Shown piece after piece: positions 1 through 7,897 of a DNA stretch of 24,748 nucleotides. Both the position numbers and the translations under genes were made by a program. The DNA comes from Gammaproteobacteria bacterium (GTDB lineage Bacteria; Pseudomonadota; Gammaproteobacteria; Steroidobacterales; Steroidobacteraceae). Each line of letters begins with the position of its first letter. Position 1 is the first letter of the stretch. The stretch spans positions 1 through 24,748 of the forward strand of contig JASHTN010000424.1 of the NCBI GenBank assembly GCA_030040525.1. The letters are read 5' to 3'. The notes under the pieces were generated by a model that worked only from the letters and a program-made list of their open reading frames with translations, was not told the origin of the DNA and did no database searches.

Positions 1-1421
<1,421 letters not shown>

Positions 1422-1425
<4 letters not shown>

Positions 1426-1853
1426 GGCTTGCCCGCCGGCTCTTCCTTGACGGTTGCGATGTTGACCTCCGCGAAGCCCAGCCGCCCGAGCACGTCCATG
1501 GCGGTGATGACCGACTGATAGTTGGCGCGGGCGTCGGCGCGCAGCGTAACCCGCAGCGCACGGTTGCCGCCCGCCTCCTTCAGCAGCGCGGCGCGCAGCG
1601 TCTCGGGGCTCGAATTGATGAGCTCGCGGCTGTTCACCAGGTAGCCGCCCTGCTGCGTCACCGACACGACCAGCGGCTCGCTGGGTGATTCGCTGGCGGG
1701 CACCGCCGCGGCGCGCGGCAGGTGCACGCGCAGCCGCCCCTCGTCGGTAAAGCGGCTCGAGAGAATGAAGAACACCACCAGCAGCAGCACCACGTCGATC
1801 AGCGACACGACGTTGATCTCGGGCTCCTCGTGGCGGCGCGGCTTGAGATTCAC
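1422..1853 (-). CDS. exbD: ExbD/TolR-type biopolymer transport protein
   Basis: Small inner-membrane protein of the proton-motive-force-driven ExbB-ExbD / TolQ-TolR family. 143 residues: a short cytosolic N-terminus, one transmembrane helix (about 17-33, VSLIDVVLLLVVFFIL), then a periplasmic domain. Asp20 in the helix corresponds to the protonatable aspartate of ExbD/TolR. The start is GTG at 1853, with no better in-frame alternative before the transmembrane helix. It lies 31 nt after exbB and overlaps the msbA start by 4 nt, so the three genes are probably co-transcribed. No tonB or tolA is visible, and the link to msbA suggests a paralogue tied to envelope or lipid A export rather than classical siderophore uptake. 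That role is inference. Confidence 0.9.
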
Positions 1854-1884
1854 GGCGGCCCTGCCCGCGCGGCTCCCCGCTGCA

Positions 1885-2523
1885 TCAGGCTGCGGCGGCC
1901 GGCGAGGTGCGCTCGCGCAGCCGTGCCGCCTCCACCACGTCCGCCATGCGGATCGCCTGCTTCTCCATCTCCACGACGATGCCGTCGACGCGGCCGCGCA
2001 GATAGCGGTAGAAGATCAGCGCCGGAATCGCCACGCACAGCCCCGCGACCGTACAGATCAGCGCCTCGGCGATGCCGCCGGAGAGTGCGCGCGGATCGCC
2101 CATGCCACCCGCCTCGATGACGTTGAAGGCGCGGATGATGCCGGTGACCGTGCCGAGGAGGCCGAGGAGCGGCGCTACGCCGGCAATCGTGCCGAGCGTG
2201 TTGATGAAGCGCTCGAGCTCATGCACCACGTGCCGCCCGGTGTCCTCGAGCCGCTCCATGAGGATCTCGCGCGGCCGATGGCGGTTGGCGAGCCCGGTGG
2301 CGAGCAGCCGCCCGAGGGGCGAGTTCTGCTCGAGCGCCGCGATCACCTTGTCGTTCACCTGGTTGGATTCGATCAGCTGCCAGACCTTGCCGGGCAGCTC
2401 GCGCGGCAGCACGCGCTTGTCCTGCAACGTCCAGAGCCGCTCCAGGATGATGGCCGCCGCGATGATCGAGGACAGAATGATCGGCCACATCAGCGGGCCG
2501 CCGGCCCGCACTATTTCCCACAT
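1885..2523 (-). CDS. exbB: MotA/TolQ/ExbB proton channel family protein
   Basis: Proton-channel subunit partnering the ExbD-type protein encoded immediately downstream. About 212 residues from the ATG at 2523 (MWEIVRAGGPLMWPI). Transmembrane helices are visible near residues 9-30, about 110-135 (the TLGTIAGVAPLLGLLGTVTGII region) and about 145-170 (ALICTVAGLCVAIPALIFYRYL). The glycine-rich helix GVAPLLGLLGTVTGI is the family hallmark. A GTG codon seven residues upstream (2544) would extend the protein, but the ATG fits family N-termini and keeps a leader after the candidate -10 at 2575-2580. It is the first gene of the exbB-exbD-msbA unit. Confidence 0.9.
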   Translation of the reverse strand: MWEIVRAGGPLMWPIILSSIIAAAIILERLWTLQDKRVLPRELPGKVWQLIESNQVNDKVIAALEQNSPLGRLLATGLANRHRPREILMERLEDTGRHVVHELERFINTLGTIAGVAPLLGLLGTVTGIIRAFNVIEAGGMGDPRALSGGIAEALICTVAGLCVAIPALIFYRYLRGRVDGIVVEMEKQAIRMADVVEAARLRERTSPAAAA

Positions 2524-2543
2524 CCCGAACGACCCCACACACA

Positions 2544-2562
2544 CGCCGGCGACGAGCCGGCG
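2544..2562. repeat. 7-bp inverted repeat in the exbB leader
   Basis: CGCCGGC and GCCGGCG flank the 5-nt loop GACGA. The element sits between the candidate exbB -10 and its start codon, so it would be a hairpin in the exbB 5' leader. There is no T-tract. In DNA of this GC content a 7-bp stem can arise by chance. Confidence 0.35.
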
Positions 2563-2574
2563 ACGACGCGCAAC

Positions 2575-2580
2575 ATCATA
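2575..2580 (-). promoter_or_regulatory. Candidate -10 element for exbB-exbD-msbA
   Basis: On the minus strand this reads TATGAT, one base from the sigma-70 consensus, in an otherwise very GC-rich stretch about 50 nt upstream of the exbB ATG. I see no convincing -35 at 16-18 nt spacing, so the promoter is tentative. Confidence 0.4.
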
Positions 2581-2614
2581 CCGGAACTGCAGCCGCGTCC
2601 CTGTGACGCCCTTC

Positions 2615-2623
2615 TGCTACAGT
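2615..2623 (+). promoter_or_regulatory. Candidate extended -10 for the DUF2062 gene
   Basis: The sequence TGCTACAGT is an extended -10 (TGn plus TACAGT). It ends only 11 nt before the ATG at 2635, so the transcript would have a leader of only a few nucleotides. No clear -35 is present. Confidence 0.4.
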
Positions 2624-2634
2624 CGCTCCCGGCA

Positions 2635-3156
2635 ATGCCACGCCGGCTGCTGAAAAAGATAGTCCCGCCACCCCATACCCTGCGACGGCGCTGGATCGTC
2701 CGGGTGTTCGGCGAGCGGCTCGCCGACCCCCAGCTCTGGACGCTGCACCGCCGCGCCTGCACCTACGCCTTCGGCGCGGGACTGGCGATCTGTTTCGTGC
2801 CGCTGCCGGTGCACCTGCTGCTCGCCGTGATCGTCGCGCTGATCTGGCGCATCAACATACCTGTGACCTACGGCACCACCTGGCTTCTCACCAACCCTTT
2901 CACCGCCGTCCCCGTGTACTACCTGGCCTACCGGGTGGGCGCGGCGCTGCTGCACACGCCGCCACACCACTTCAGGTTCATCGCCGACGTGCACTGGTTC
3001 CAGCACAGCCTGGCGCCGGTCTGGGAGCCGTTCTTCCTCGGCTGCCTGGTGTGCGCGCTGGTCGCGGGGCTAAGCGGCTGGCTGACCCTGGAGGGGCTGT
3101 GGCGCTGGAGCGTGCGCAGCCGCTACCGGACGCGACACGAAGAGCCGGGCGCTTAG
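2635..3156 (+). CDS. DUF2062 domain inner-membrane protein
   Basis: 173-residue protein of the DUF2062 family, whose biochemical role is not established. A basic N-terminus (MPRRLLKKIVPPPHTLRRRW) is followed by hydrophobic segments at about 44-70 and 75-102 and a C-terminal one at about 128-155. The family-typical NPFT motif lies in TTWLLTNPFTAVPVYY. The ATG at 2635 was chosen because the same frame extends far upstream only as antisense to exbB, and the family normally begins with this short basic segment. It is divergent from exbB and convergent with lolD. DUF2062 genes commonly lie near lol genes in gammaproteobacteria, which hints at an envelope role, but nothing here fixes a function. 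Confidence 0.85.
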   Translation: MPRRLLKKIVPPPHTLRRRWIVRVFGERLADPQLWTLHRRACTYAFGAGLAICFVPLPVHLLLAVIVALIWRINIPVTYGTTWLLTNPFTAVPVYYLAYRVGAALLHTPPHHFRFIADVHWFQHSLAPVWEPFFLGCLVCALVAGLSGWLTLEGLWRWSVRSRYRTRHEEPGA

Positions 3157-3176
3157 AGCCGCGCGCTTAGAGCCGC
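3149..3176 (+). repeat. Perfect 14-bp tandem duplication over the DUF2062 stop codon
   Basis: GCGCTTAGAGCCGC occurs twice head to tail (3149-3162 and 3163-3176). The first copy carries the TAG stop of the DUF2062 gene. The second fills most of the 23-nt gap before the lolD stop and runs into the palindrome AGCCGCGGCT (3171-3180). It looks like a recent slippage duplication. Confidence 0.8.
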
Positions 3177-3179
3177 GGC

Positions 3180-3866
3180 TCACGCGGCGCGCGCTGCGAG
3201 CCTTCCGCCCTCGAGCTCGAACACCCGGTCCATGCGCTGCGCGAGCCGCAGGTCGTGCGTCACCACCACGAGACTCGTAGCGCGCTCGCGGTTCAGCTCC
3301 AGCATCAGGGCCAGCACGCTCTCGGCGTTCGCGCCGTCGAGATTGCCGGTCGGCTCGTCGGCGAGCACCAGGCGCGGTTCGGTGACCAGCGCCCGCGCCA
3401 CCGCCGCACGCTGCCGCTCGCCGCCGGAGAGCTGATGCGGGCGGTGCGTCAGGCGCTCGCCGAGACCGACACGCGCGAGCAGCCGCTGCGCCGCGGCGCG
3501 TGCCGCCGCCACCGGCGTGCGCCGCACCAGCAGTGGCATGGCGACGTTCTCCAGCGCCGAGAATTCGGGCAACAGGTGGTGGAACTGGTAGACGAAGCCG
3601 AGAGCGCGGTTGCGCAGCACGCCGCGGGCACCCTCCCCGAGCGCGTGGATGTCGCGGCCGTCCACCAGCACCCTGCCACTCGAGGGGGCATCCAGGCCGC
3701 CGAGGATCTGCAGCAGCGTCGTCTTGCCCGAGCCCGAGGCGCCGACGATCGCCAGCCGCTCGCCGGCCGCCACCGCCAGCTGCACGCCCTGCAGCACCTC
3801 GAGCAGCACCGGCCCCTGGCGGAAGCTCTTGCGCACGTCCCGGGCCTCGAGCACGCAGTCATTCAT
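3180..3866 (-). CDS. lolD: Lipoprotein-releasing system ATP-binding protein LolD
   Basis: ATPase of the LolCDE complex, which extracts outer-membrane lipoproteins from the inner membrane and hands them to LolA. 228 residues from the ATG at 3866, which overlaps the upstream permease stop by 8 nt. Walker A is GASGSGKTT, the ABC signature is LSGGERQR, Walker B is LVLADEPTGNLDG, and the H-loop is VVTHD. The region YQFHHLLPEFSALENVAMPL is characteristic of LolD. An in-frame extension upstream of 3866 would run antiparallel to nothing but through the end of the permease gene, and was rejected. It is the last gene of its unit and ends 23 nt from the convergent DUF2062 gene, with no obvious terminator between. 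Confidence 0.93.
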   Translation of the reverse strand: MNDCVLEARDVRKSFRQGPVLLEVLQGVQLAVAAGERLAIVGASGSGKTTLLQILGGLDAPSSGRVLVDGRDIHALGEGARGVLRNRALGFVYQFHHLLPEFSALENVAMPLLVRRTPVAAARAAAQRLLARVGLGERLTHRPHQLSGGERQRAAVARALVTEPRLVLADEPTGNLDGANAESVLALMLELNRERATSLVVVTHDLRLAQRMDRVFELEGGRLAARAA

Positions 3867-5112
3867 AGCGCAGAGCCTCCGCCGGCGCGGTGCGCGCCGC
3901 GCGCCACGCCGGGTAGATGGTCGCCAGCGCGCACAGCAGGAAGGCCACGCCGCATACCTTGAGCACATCGAAGGCTTCGACGTACGCGGGCAGATCGCTC
4001 ATGTAGTAGACGCGGGCGTCGAGGAATTGCGTATGCAGCAGCTGCTCGAGCGCCGCCACCAGCGTCTCGAGGTTGTCGGCGAGCAGCGTGCCGAGCGCTG
4101 CTCCGAGCAGCGTGCCGGTGAGTCCGATGAGCACTCCCTGCACCGCGAAAGTCAGCAGCACGTTGCGCGGCGCGGCCCCGAGGCTGCGCAGGATGGCGAT
4201 GTCCGACTGCTTCTCCTTCACGATCATCACCAGCGTGGCGACGATGTTGAAGGCCGCCACCGCCACCAGGATCAGCAGGATGAAGAACATCATCGACTTG
4301 GTGATCTCGATCGAGCGGAAGAAGTTGGCGTGGTTCTCCGTCCAGTCGCTGACGTAGAAGCCGGGCCCGCCGAGCGCCAGCGCCACGCGGCGCACCGTCG
4401 CGGGCGCACGCAGCGGATCATCGAGTGCGAGGCGCAGCCCTGTCACCGCAGTGCCGAGGAGAAACAGCCGCTGCGCATCGGTCATCTCCGTCAGCGCCAG
4501 GCCGCGGTCGAACTCATACATGCCGGAATGAAACAGCCCGACGACCCGGAAGCGGCGCATACGCGCCATCACGCCGCTCGGGGTCGCGGTGCCCGCGGGG
4601 GCGATCACCACCACCGAGCCGCCGAGGCGCGCGTGCAGCGCGCGCGCCAGCGCCGTGCCGAGGATGATGCCGTAGGCGCCGGGCTTCAGATCGGCGAGGC
4701 TGCCGGCGACTACGCGCTGCGCGATGCCGGTGGCAGTGCGCTCCTCGGCCGGCAGCACGCCGCGCACCGTCGCGCCGGCCATGTACGTGCCGTTGCCGAG
4801 CATCGCCTGGCTTTCCACGTACGGCACGACCGCCTGCACCCCCGGCTGTTGCGCGGTGCGCTGCTGCAGCGTGCGCCAGTCGGACAGCGACCCCGACAGC
4901 CCGGTGAGGGTCGCGTGCGCAGTGACCGCAAGAATGCGGCTGCGCAGCTCGCGCTCGAAGCCGTTCATGACCGACAGCACGACGATCAACGTGGCGACGC
5001 CCAGCGTCAATCCGCTCACCGACATGAGGGCGACGAACGACACGAATCCGCGCCGGTGCGTCGAGCGCAGGTAACGCGTGCCGATCAGCCATTCGTAGGG
5101 GGCGGCTGCCAT
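3859..5112 (-). CDS. LolC/LolE-type lipoprotein-release permease (second copy)
   Basis: Membrane subunit of the lipoprotein-releasing ABC transporter, 417 residues. It has an N-terminal transmembrane helix (about 24-50, with the family motif LSVMNGFERELRSRIL), a large periplasmic MacB-like domain (about 50-260), then three helices of an FtsX domain (about 272-405, with AAFNIVATLVMIVKEKQSDIAILRSLGAAP). It ends in TAPAEALRYE, as does its tandem neighbour. It starts with ATG at 5112, 30 nt after that neighbour, and overlaps lolD by 8 nt. I cannot decide by eye which copy is LolC (the LolA-docking subunit) and which is LolE, so no symbol is given. Confidence 0.9.
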   Translation of the reverse strand: MAAAPYEWLIGTRYLRSTHRRGFVSFVALMSVSGLTLGVATLIVVLSVMNGFERELRSRILAVTAHATLTGLSGSLSDWRTLQQRTAQQPGVQAVVPYVESQAMLGNGTYMAGATVRGVLPAEERTATGIAQRVVAGSLADLKPGAYGIILGTALARALHARLGGSVVVIAPAGTATPSGVMARMRRFRVVGLFHSGMYEFDRGLALTEMTDAQRLFLLGTAVTGLRLALDDPLRAPATVRRVALALGGPGFYVSDWTENHANFFRSIEITKSMMFFILLILVAVAAFNIVATLVMIVKEKQSDIAILRSLGAAPRNVLLTFAVQGVLIGLTGTLLGAALGTLLADNLETLVAALEQLLHTQFLDARVYYMSDLPAYVEAFDVLKVCGVAFLLCALATIYPAWRAARTAPAEALRYE

Positions 5113-5142
5113 GGGTGCGGCTAGTTGCGCTGCACGGCTCGG

Positions 5143-6408
5143 CTACTCGTAGCGCAGCGCTTCGGCGGGGGCGGTGCGCGCCGCGCGCAGCGCCGGGTAG
5201 ATCGTGGCGAGCGCGGTGAGGAGCAGCGCCGCCACGGCCACCGCCACGACGTTCGAGGCGTGCACCACCGAGGGAATCGCGGTGCTGTAGTAGACGTCGG
5301 CGTCCATGATCTGGAAGCGGAAGGTGCGCTCGAGGAACGGCACGATCGTCTCGACGTTGAAGGCAAGCAGCAGTCCCAGCGCGACGCCGAACGCCACGCC
5401 GAGCCAGCCGATCACCAGGCCCTGCGTGAGGAAGATGCCCATGACGCGACGCGGCGCGGCGCCGAAGGTGCGCACGATGGCAATGTCGGTGCGCTTGTCG
5501 GTCACTACCATCACCAGCATCGCCACGATGTTGAACGCGGCGACCGCCACGATCAGCAGCAGGATGAGCGACATCATGGTCTTCTCGATGCGGATGGCGC
5601 GGAAGTAATCGGCGTTGTCCTGGGTCCAGTCGCGCACTTCGTAGCTGCGCGGCAGCACCGCACGCAGCCGCGCGGCGACCGCCGGCGCCGCCAGCACGTC
5701 CTGCACGCGCACCCGCACTCCCTGCTCCCCGCCCTGCGGTGCGAGCGCGCGTACGTCCGCGAGATTGGCGAACACCAGGGTCGAGTCGTGCTCCGGCAAC
5801 CCGGCTTCGAACACGCCGGCCACCGTGAATTCGCGCAGCTTCGGCTCGGGCGTGCCGTCGGCACTCATGGTCGGCACCAGCAGCGTCAGCCGCTCGCCCA
5901 CCGCCAGCCCGAAGCGCTCGGCGATCAGCTCGCCGACGACCAGCCGCCCGGAGCCGGGCGTCAGGTCGGAAAGCCTGCCCTGCGTGATCGTCTGTCGGAG
6001 CTCGGTCACCGTGGCCGCCGCCTGCGGCTCGATGCCGCGCAGCAGCACCGGCAGCATGTCCGGATCGCGGACCGCGAGCGCCTGCAGCTCCTCATACGGG
6101 GTCGCCGCCGTCACGCCCGGTACGCTCCGCACGAGTCGCGCGACCTGCTCCCAGTCCGCCGCCGTGGGTGCGTGGCCGCCCGCCTCGGTCTGTTCCGTCG
6201 CCAGCACCCGCACCTGGGCGCTCAGGGACAGCAGCCGGTCGCGCAGCTCGCCTTCGAAGCCGTTCATGACGGAGAGAATCACGATGAGGGCCGCGACACC
6301 GACACACACCCCGATCACCGACGCCCAGGTGATGAACGAGACGAAGAACCTGTGGGATCTCGCGCGCACGTAGCGCAGCCCCACGTAGACCGGCAGCGGG
6401 TGAAACAT
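5143..6408 (-). CDS. LolC/LolE-type lipoprotein-release permease (first copy)
   Basis: First gene of the three-gene lol unit, 421 residues. It has the same architecture as its tandem neighbour: a transmembrane helix with LSVMNGFEGELRDRLL, a periplasmic domain, then an FtsX domain with three helices (VAAFNIVAMLVMVVTDKRTDIAIVRTFGAAP). Its last ten residues, TAPAEALRYE, are identical to the neighbour's, and the two 3' ends are also close at nucleotide level. The ATG at 6408 lacks a Shine-Dalgarno sequence and sits 7 nt after a candidate -10 (TTAAAT). LolC and LolE are ancient paralogues that act as a heterodimer with two LolD. E. coli has lolD between them, whereas here both permeases precede lolD. 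Confidence 0.9.
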   Translation of the reverse strand: MFHPLPVYVGLRYVRARSHRFFVSFITWASVIGVCVGVAALIVILSVMNGFEGELRDRLLSLSAQVRVLATEQTEAGGHAPTAADWEQVARLVRSVPGVTAATPYEELQALAVRDPDMLPVLLRGIEPQAAATVTELRQTITQGRLSDLTPGSGRLVVGELIAERFGLAVGERLTLLVPTMSADGTPEPKLREFTVAGVFEAGLPEHDSTLVFANLADVRALAPQGGEQGVRVRVQDVLAAPAVAARLRAVLPRSYEVRDWTQDNADYFRAIRIEKTMMSLILLLIVAVAAFNIVAMLVMVVTDKRTDIAIVRTFGAAPRRVMGIFLTQGLVIGWLGVAFGVALGLLLAFNVETIVPFLERTFRFQIMDADVYYSTAIPSVVHASNVVAVAVAALLLTALATIYPALRAARTAPAEALRYE

Positions 6409-6415
6409 CGTCGCG

Positions 6416-6421
6416 ATTTAA
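6416..6421 (-). promoter_or_regulatory. Candidate -10 for the lol unit
   Basis: The minus strand reads TTAAAT preceded by TGG, resembling an extended -10. Only 7 nt separate it from the start codon at 6408, so the first transcribed base would fall at or next to the A of the ATG. The -35 at 17-nt spacing (TCTGAA) is weak. Confidence 0.4.
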
Positions 6422-6422
6422 C

Positions 6423-6493
6423 CACAGATGCCGTCTTTTCAGACCTGCGTCACAGATTGACCGTCTTATGCAAGGGCGCCCGCTTTGACAGAT
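6423..6493 (+). repeat. Direct repeats in the divergent lol / secreted-protein promoter region
   Basis: CACAGAT followed by CCGTCTT occurs at 6423-6437 (1-nt gap between the two blocks) and again at 6451-6467 (3-nt gap). A third partial copy, GACAGAT, lies at 6487-6493 overlapping the -35 of the rightward promoter. The repeats fill the 127-bp region between two divergent start codons, so they are candidate operator sites; no regulator can be named. Confidence 0.5.
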
Positions 6494-6511
6494 TTCCCCC
6501 GGTGCTATAGT
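6485..6511 (+). promoter_or_regulatory. Sigma-70-type promoter for the 6536 gene
   Basis: A perfect -35 TTGACA (6485-6490), a 15-nt spacer and TATAGT (6506-6511) preceded by TGC, making an extended -10. The spacer is short, which the TGn motif could compensate. A strong GGAGG Shine-Dalgarno sequence follows at 6523-6527, 8 nt before the ATG at 6536. Confidence 0.75.
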
Positions 6512-6535
6512 CGGCGGCGACCGGAGGAACCCGTC

Positions 6536-6955
6536 ATGCAGATACGAATCCTCGTTGCGCTCCTCAGCGGACTCGCCGCTGCCGGCAGCGCCGCCGCCGA
6601 CACGATCGTGGTCAACGACCAGGTGCAGGTGCGCGAATCGCGCCTGGATGTGCCGAAGCGCGGTCTCACCATGGGCGACGTCGAGAAGCATTTCGGCGCT
6701 CCAGTCATGCGTCACCCGGCGGTTGGCGGCGGCGCACCACAGCGGCCGCCGATCACCCGCTGGGACTACAACGGGTTTTCGGTGTTCTTCGAGAAAGACC
6801 GCGTGGTCGACTCGGTGGTGACCGCCGGCGAGAGCGGCGGCGCTCAGACCAGCGGCAGCGAGCAGCCGAGCGACAGCGCCCAGCCGAGCAGCGGCAGCGC
6901 CCAGCCGAGCGGCGGCGACCAGCCGACCAGCAGCCCCAAGCCGAGCAGCGGCTGA
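6536..6955 (+). CDS. Secreted small protein with SmpA/OmlA-like core and repetitive tail
   Basis: 139 residues, family not firmly recognised. A signal peptide (1-21, MQIRILVALLSGLAAAGSAAA, cleaved before Asp22) has no lipobox cysteine, so a periplasmic location is likely. The core (about 35-95) contains VPKRGLTMGDVEKHFGAP and ITRWDYNGFSVFFEKDRVVDSVV, a pattern reminiscent of SmpA/OmlA (BamE-like) folds. The last 40 residues are a low-complexity tail of short Ser/Gln/Pro/Gly repeats (SEQPSD, SAQPSSG, SAQPSGG, DQPTSS, PKPSSG), probably disordered. The ATG at 6536 has GGAGG 8 nt upstream and a good promoter. It is divergent from the lol unit. A periplasmic or envelope-associated role is inferred only from the signal peptide and neighbours. 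Confidence 0.8.
   Translation: MQIRILVALLSGLAAAGSAAADTIVVNDQVQVRESRLDVPKRGLTMGDVEKHFGAPVMRHPAVGGGAPQRPPITRWDYNGFSVFFEKDRVVDSVVTAGESGGAQTSGSEQPSDSAQPSSGSAQPSGGDQPTSSPKPSSG
6857..6952 (+). repeat. Coding tandem repeats in the tail of the secreted protein
   Basis: Two adjacent 21-nt units (6875-6895 and 6896-6916) differ by a single base, each starting AGCGCCCAGCCGAGC. They are flanked by diverged 18-nt units. All units are multiples of 3, so copy-number change would keep the reading frame. Confidence 0.75.
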
Positions 6956-7078
6956 TCCGCGGCGTCGGTCCCGTGCGCCGTCGCCGCCCGCGGCAGTCCC
7001 GCCGGGGGCGCTTACCTGAAGAGCTTCATGCAGATGTGGTAGTCTCCGGGCTAACACAATAATTTCCCTGGGGATCGG

Positions 7079-7894
7079 GTGTCGCCGGATGAGGCTCTCA
7101 GGGCCCGGATCGAGGCCCTGGTGCGCGCGGGCAGCGTGCGCAGAAAGACTGCGGCCGCACAGCTCGAGGCGGAGATTCGCCGCCGCGAAGAGGTGTTGCG
7201 CCAGACCTTTCGCCGCTACGTGTCGCCGCGGCTCGCGGACAAGATCCTCGAGGACTCGCAGCTGCGCGATACGCTGCTCGCCACCGCGGACGTGCGCACC
7301 CACGCCGTGGTGCTGTTCGCGGACCTGCGCGGCTTCACCAGCATCTCCGAGCAGCTCGAGGCCCACGACGTCGTGCCGCTGCTCAATGAGTACTTCTCGC
7401 TGCTCACCGAGATCACCTTCCGCCACGAGGGCACGGTGTTTCACATGGCCGGCGACGGCCTGATGCTCGGCTTCGGCGTGCCGCTCGAGCAGTCCGACAG
7501 CCCGCAGCGCGCGGTGGGCGCCGCGCGCGAGATGCTGACGAGCTTCACGGAGCTGGCGCGCTCCTGGCGTGAGCGCTATCACGTCGACGCCGGGCTCGGC
7601 ATCGGCATCAACGAAGGGGATGTGGTCGCCGGCAACATCGGCTCGTCTGCGTACATGAGCTACACGATCATCGGCGACACGGTGAACATCGCCGCGCGGC
7701 TCTGCAAGCGGGCGCGCGCCGGGGAGATGCTGTTCTCCAGGACCCTCAAGGCTTCGCTCGACGAGCGCGGCGTCGATGTCGGCGCGACGGCGCTGCCGCC
7801 GCTGCAGGTGCGCGGCCGCAGTCATCCCATCGATATCTTCTGCGTGCCGCTCGAGACGCGCCTGCACGTGAGCGAAGGCCCGATCGCCGCCTGA
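7079..7894 (+). CDS. Class III adenylate/guanylate cyclase, cytosolic
   Basis: 271-residue nucleotide cyclase with no membrane segment. A charged helical N-terminus (about 5-65) ends in the linker RQTFRRYVSPRLADKIL typically found just before cyclase domains. The catalytic domain (about 76-260) keeps both metal aspartates, Asp82 (FADLRGFTS) and Asp126 (AGDGLML), and the transition-state residues Asn203 and Arg207 (IGDTVNIAARL). Thr196 occupies the second purine-binding position, as in many bacterial adenylate cyclases. The position usually held by the purine-binding lysine is His122, which is unusual. GTG start at 7079 with GGGGA 4 nt upstream. The stop is 3 nt before mfd. cAMP is the likelier product, but substrate specificity cannot be settled from sequence. 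Confidence 0.9.
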   Translation: MSPDEALRARIEALVRAGSVRRKTAAAQLEAEIRRREEVLRQTFRRYVSPRLADKILEDSQLRDTLLATADVRTHAVVLFADLRGFTSISEQLEAHDVVPLLNEYFSLLTEITFRHEGTVFHMAGDGLMLGFGVPLEQSDSPQRAVGAAREMLTSFTELARSWRERYHVDAGLGIGINEGDVVAGNIGSSAYMSYTIIGDTVNIAARLCKRARAGEMLFSRTLKASLDERGVDVGATALPPLQVRGRSHPIDIFCVPLETRLHVSEGPIAA

Positions 7895-7897
7895 ATT

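Noticed and set aside
1765..2634. Long plus-strand extension upstream of the DUF2062 gene
   Set aside because: It runs antisense to exbB and exbD and has shadow-type composition. The family starts at the ATG at 2635, after a candidate -10.
6956..7078. Possible GC-rich hairpin or small gene in the gap before the cyclase
   Set aside because: The arms around 6985-7011 pair imperfectly and no T-tract follows. Only tiny reading frames without a convincing ribosome site are present.
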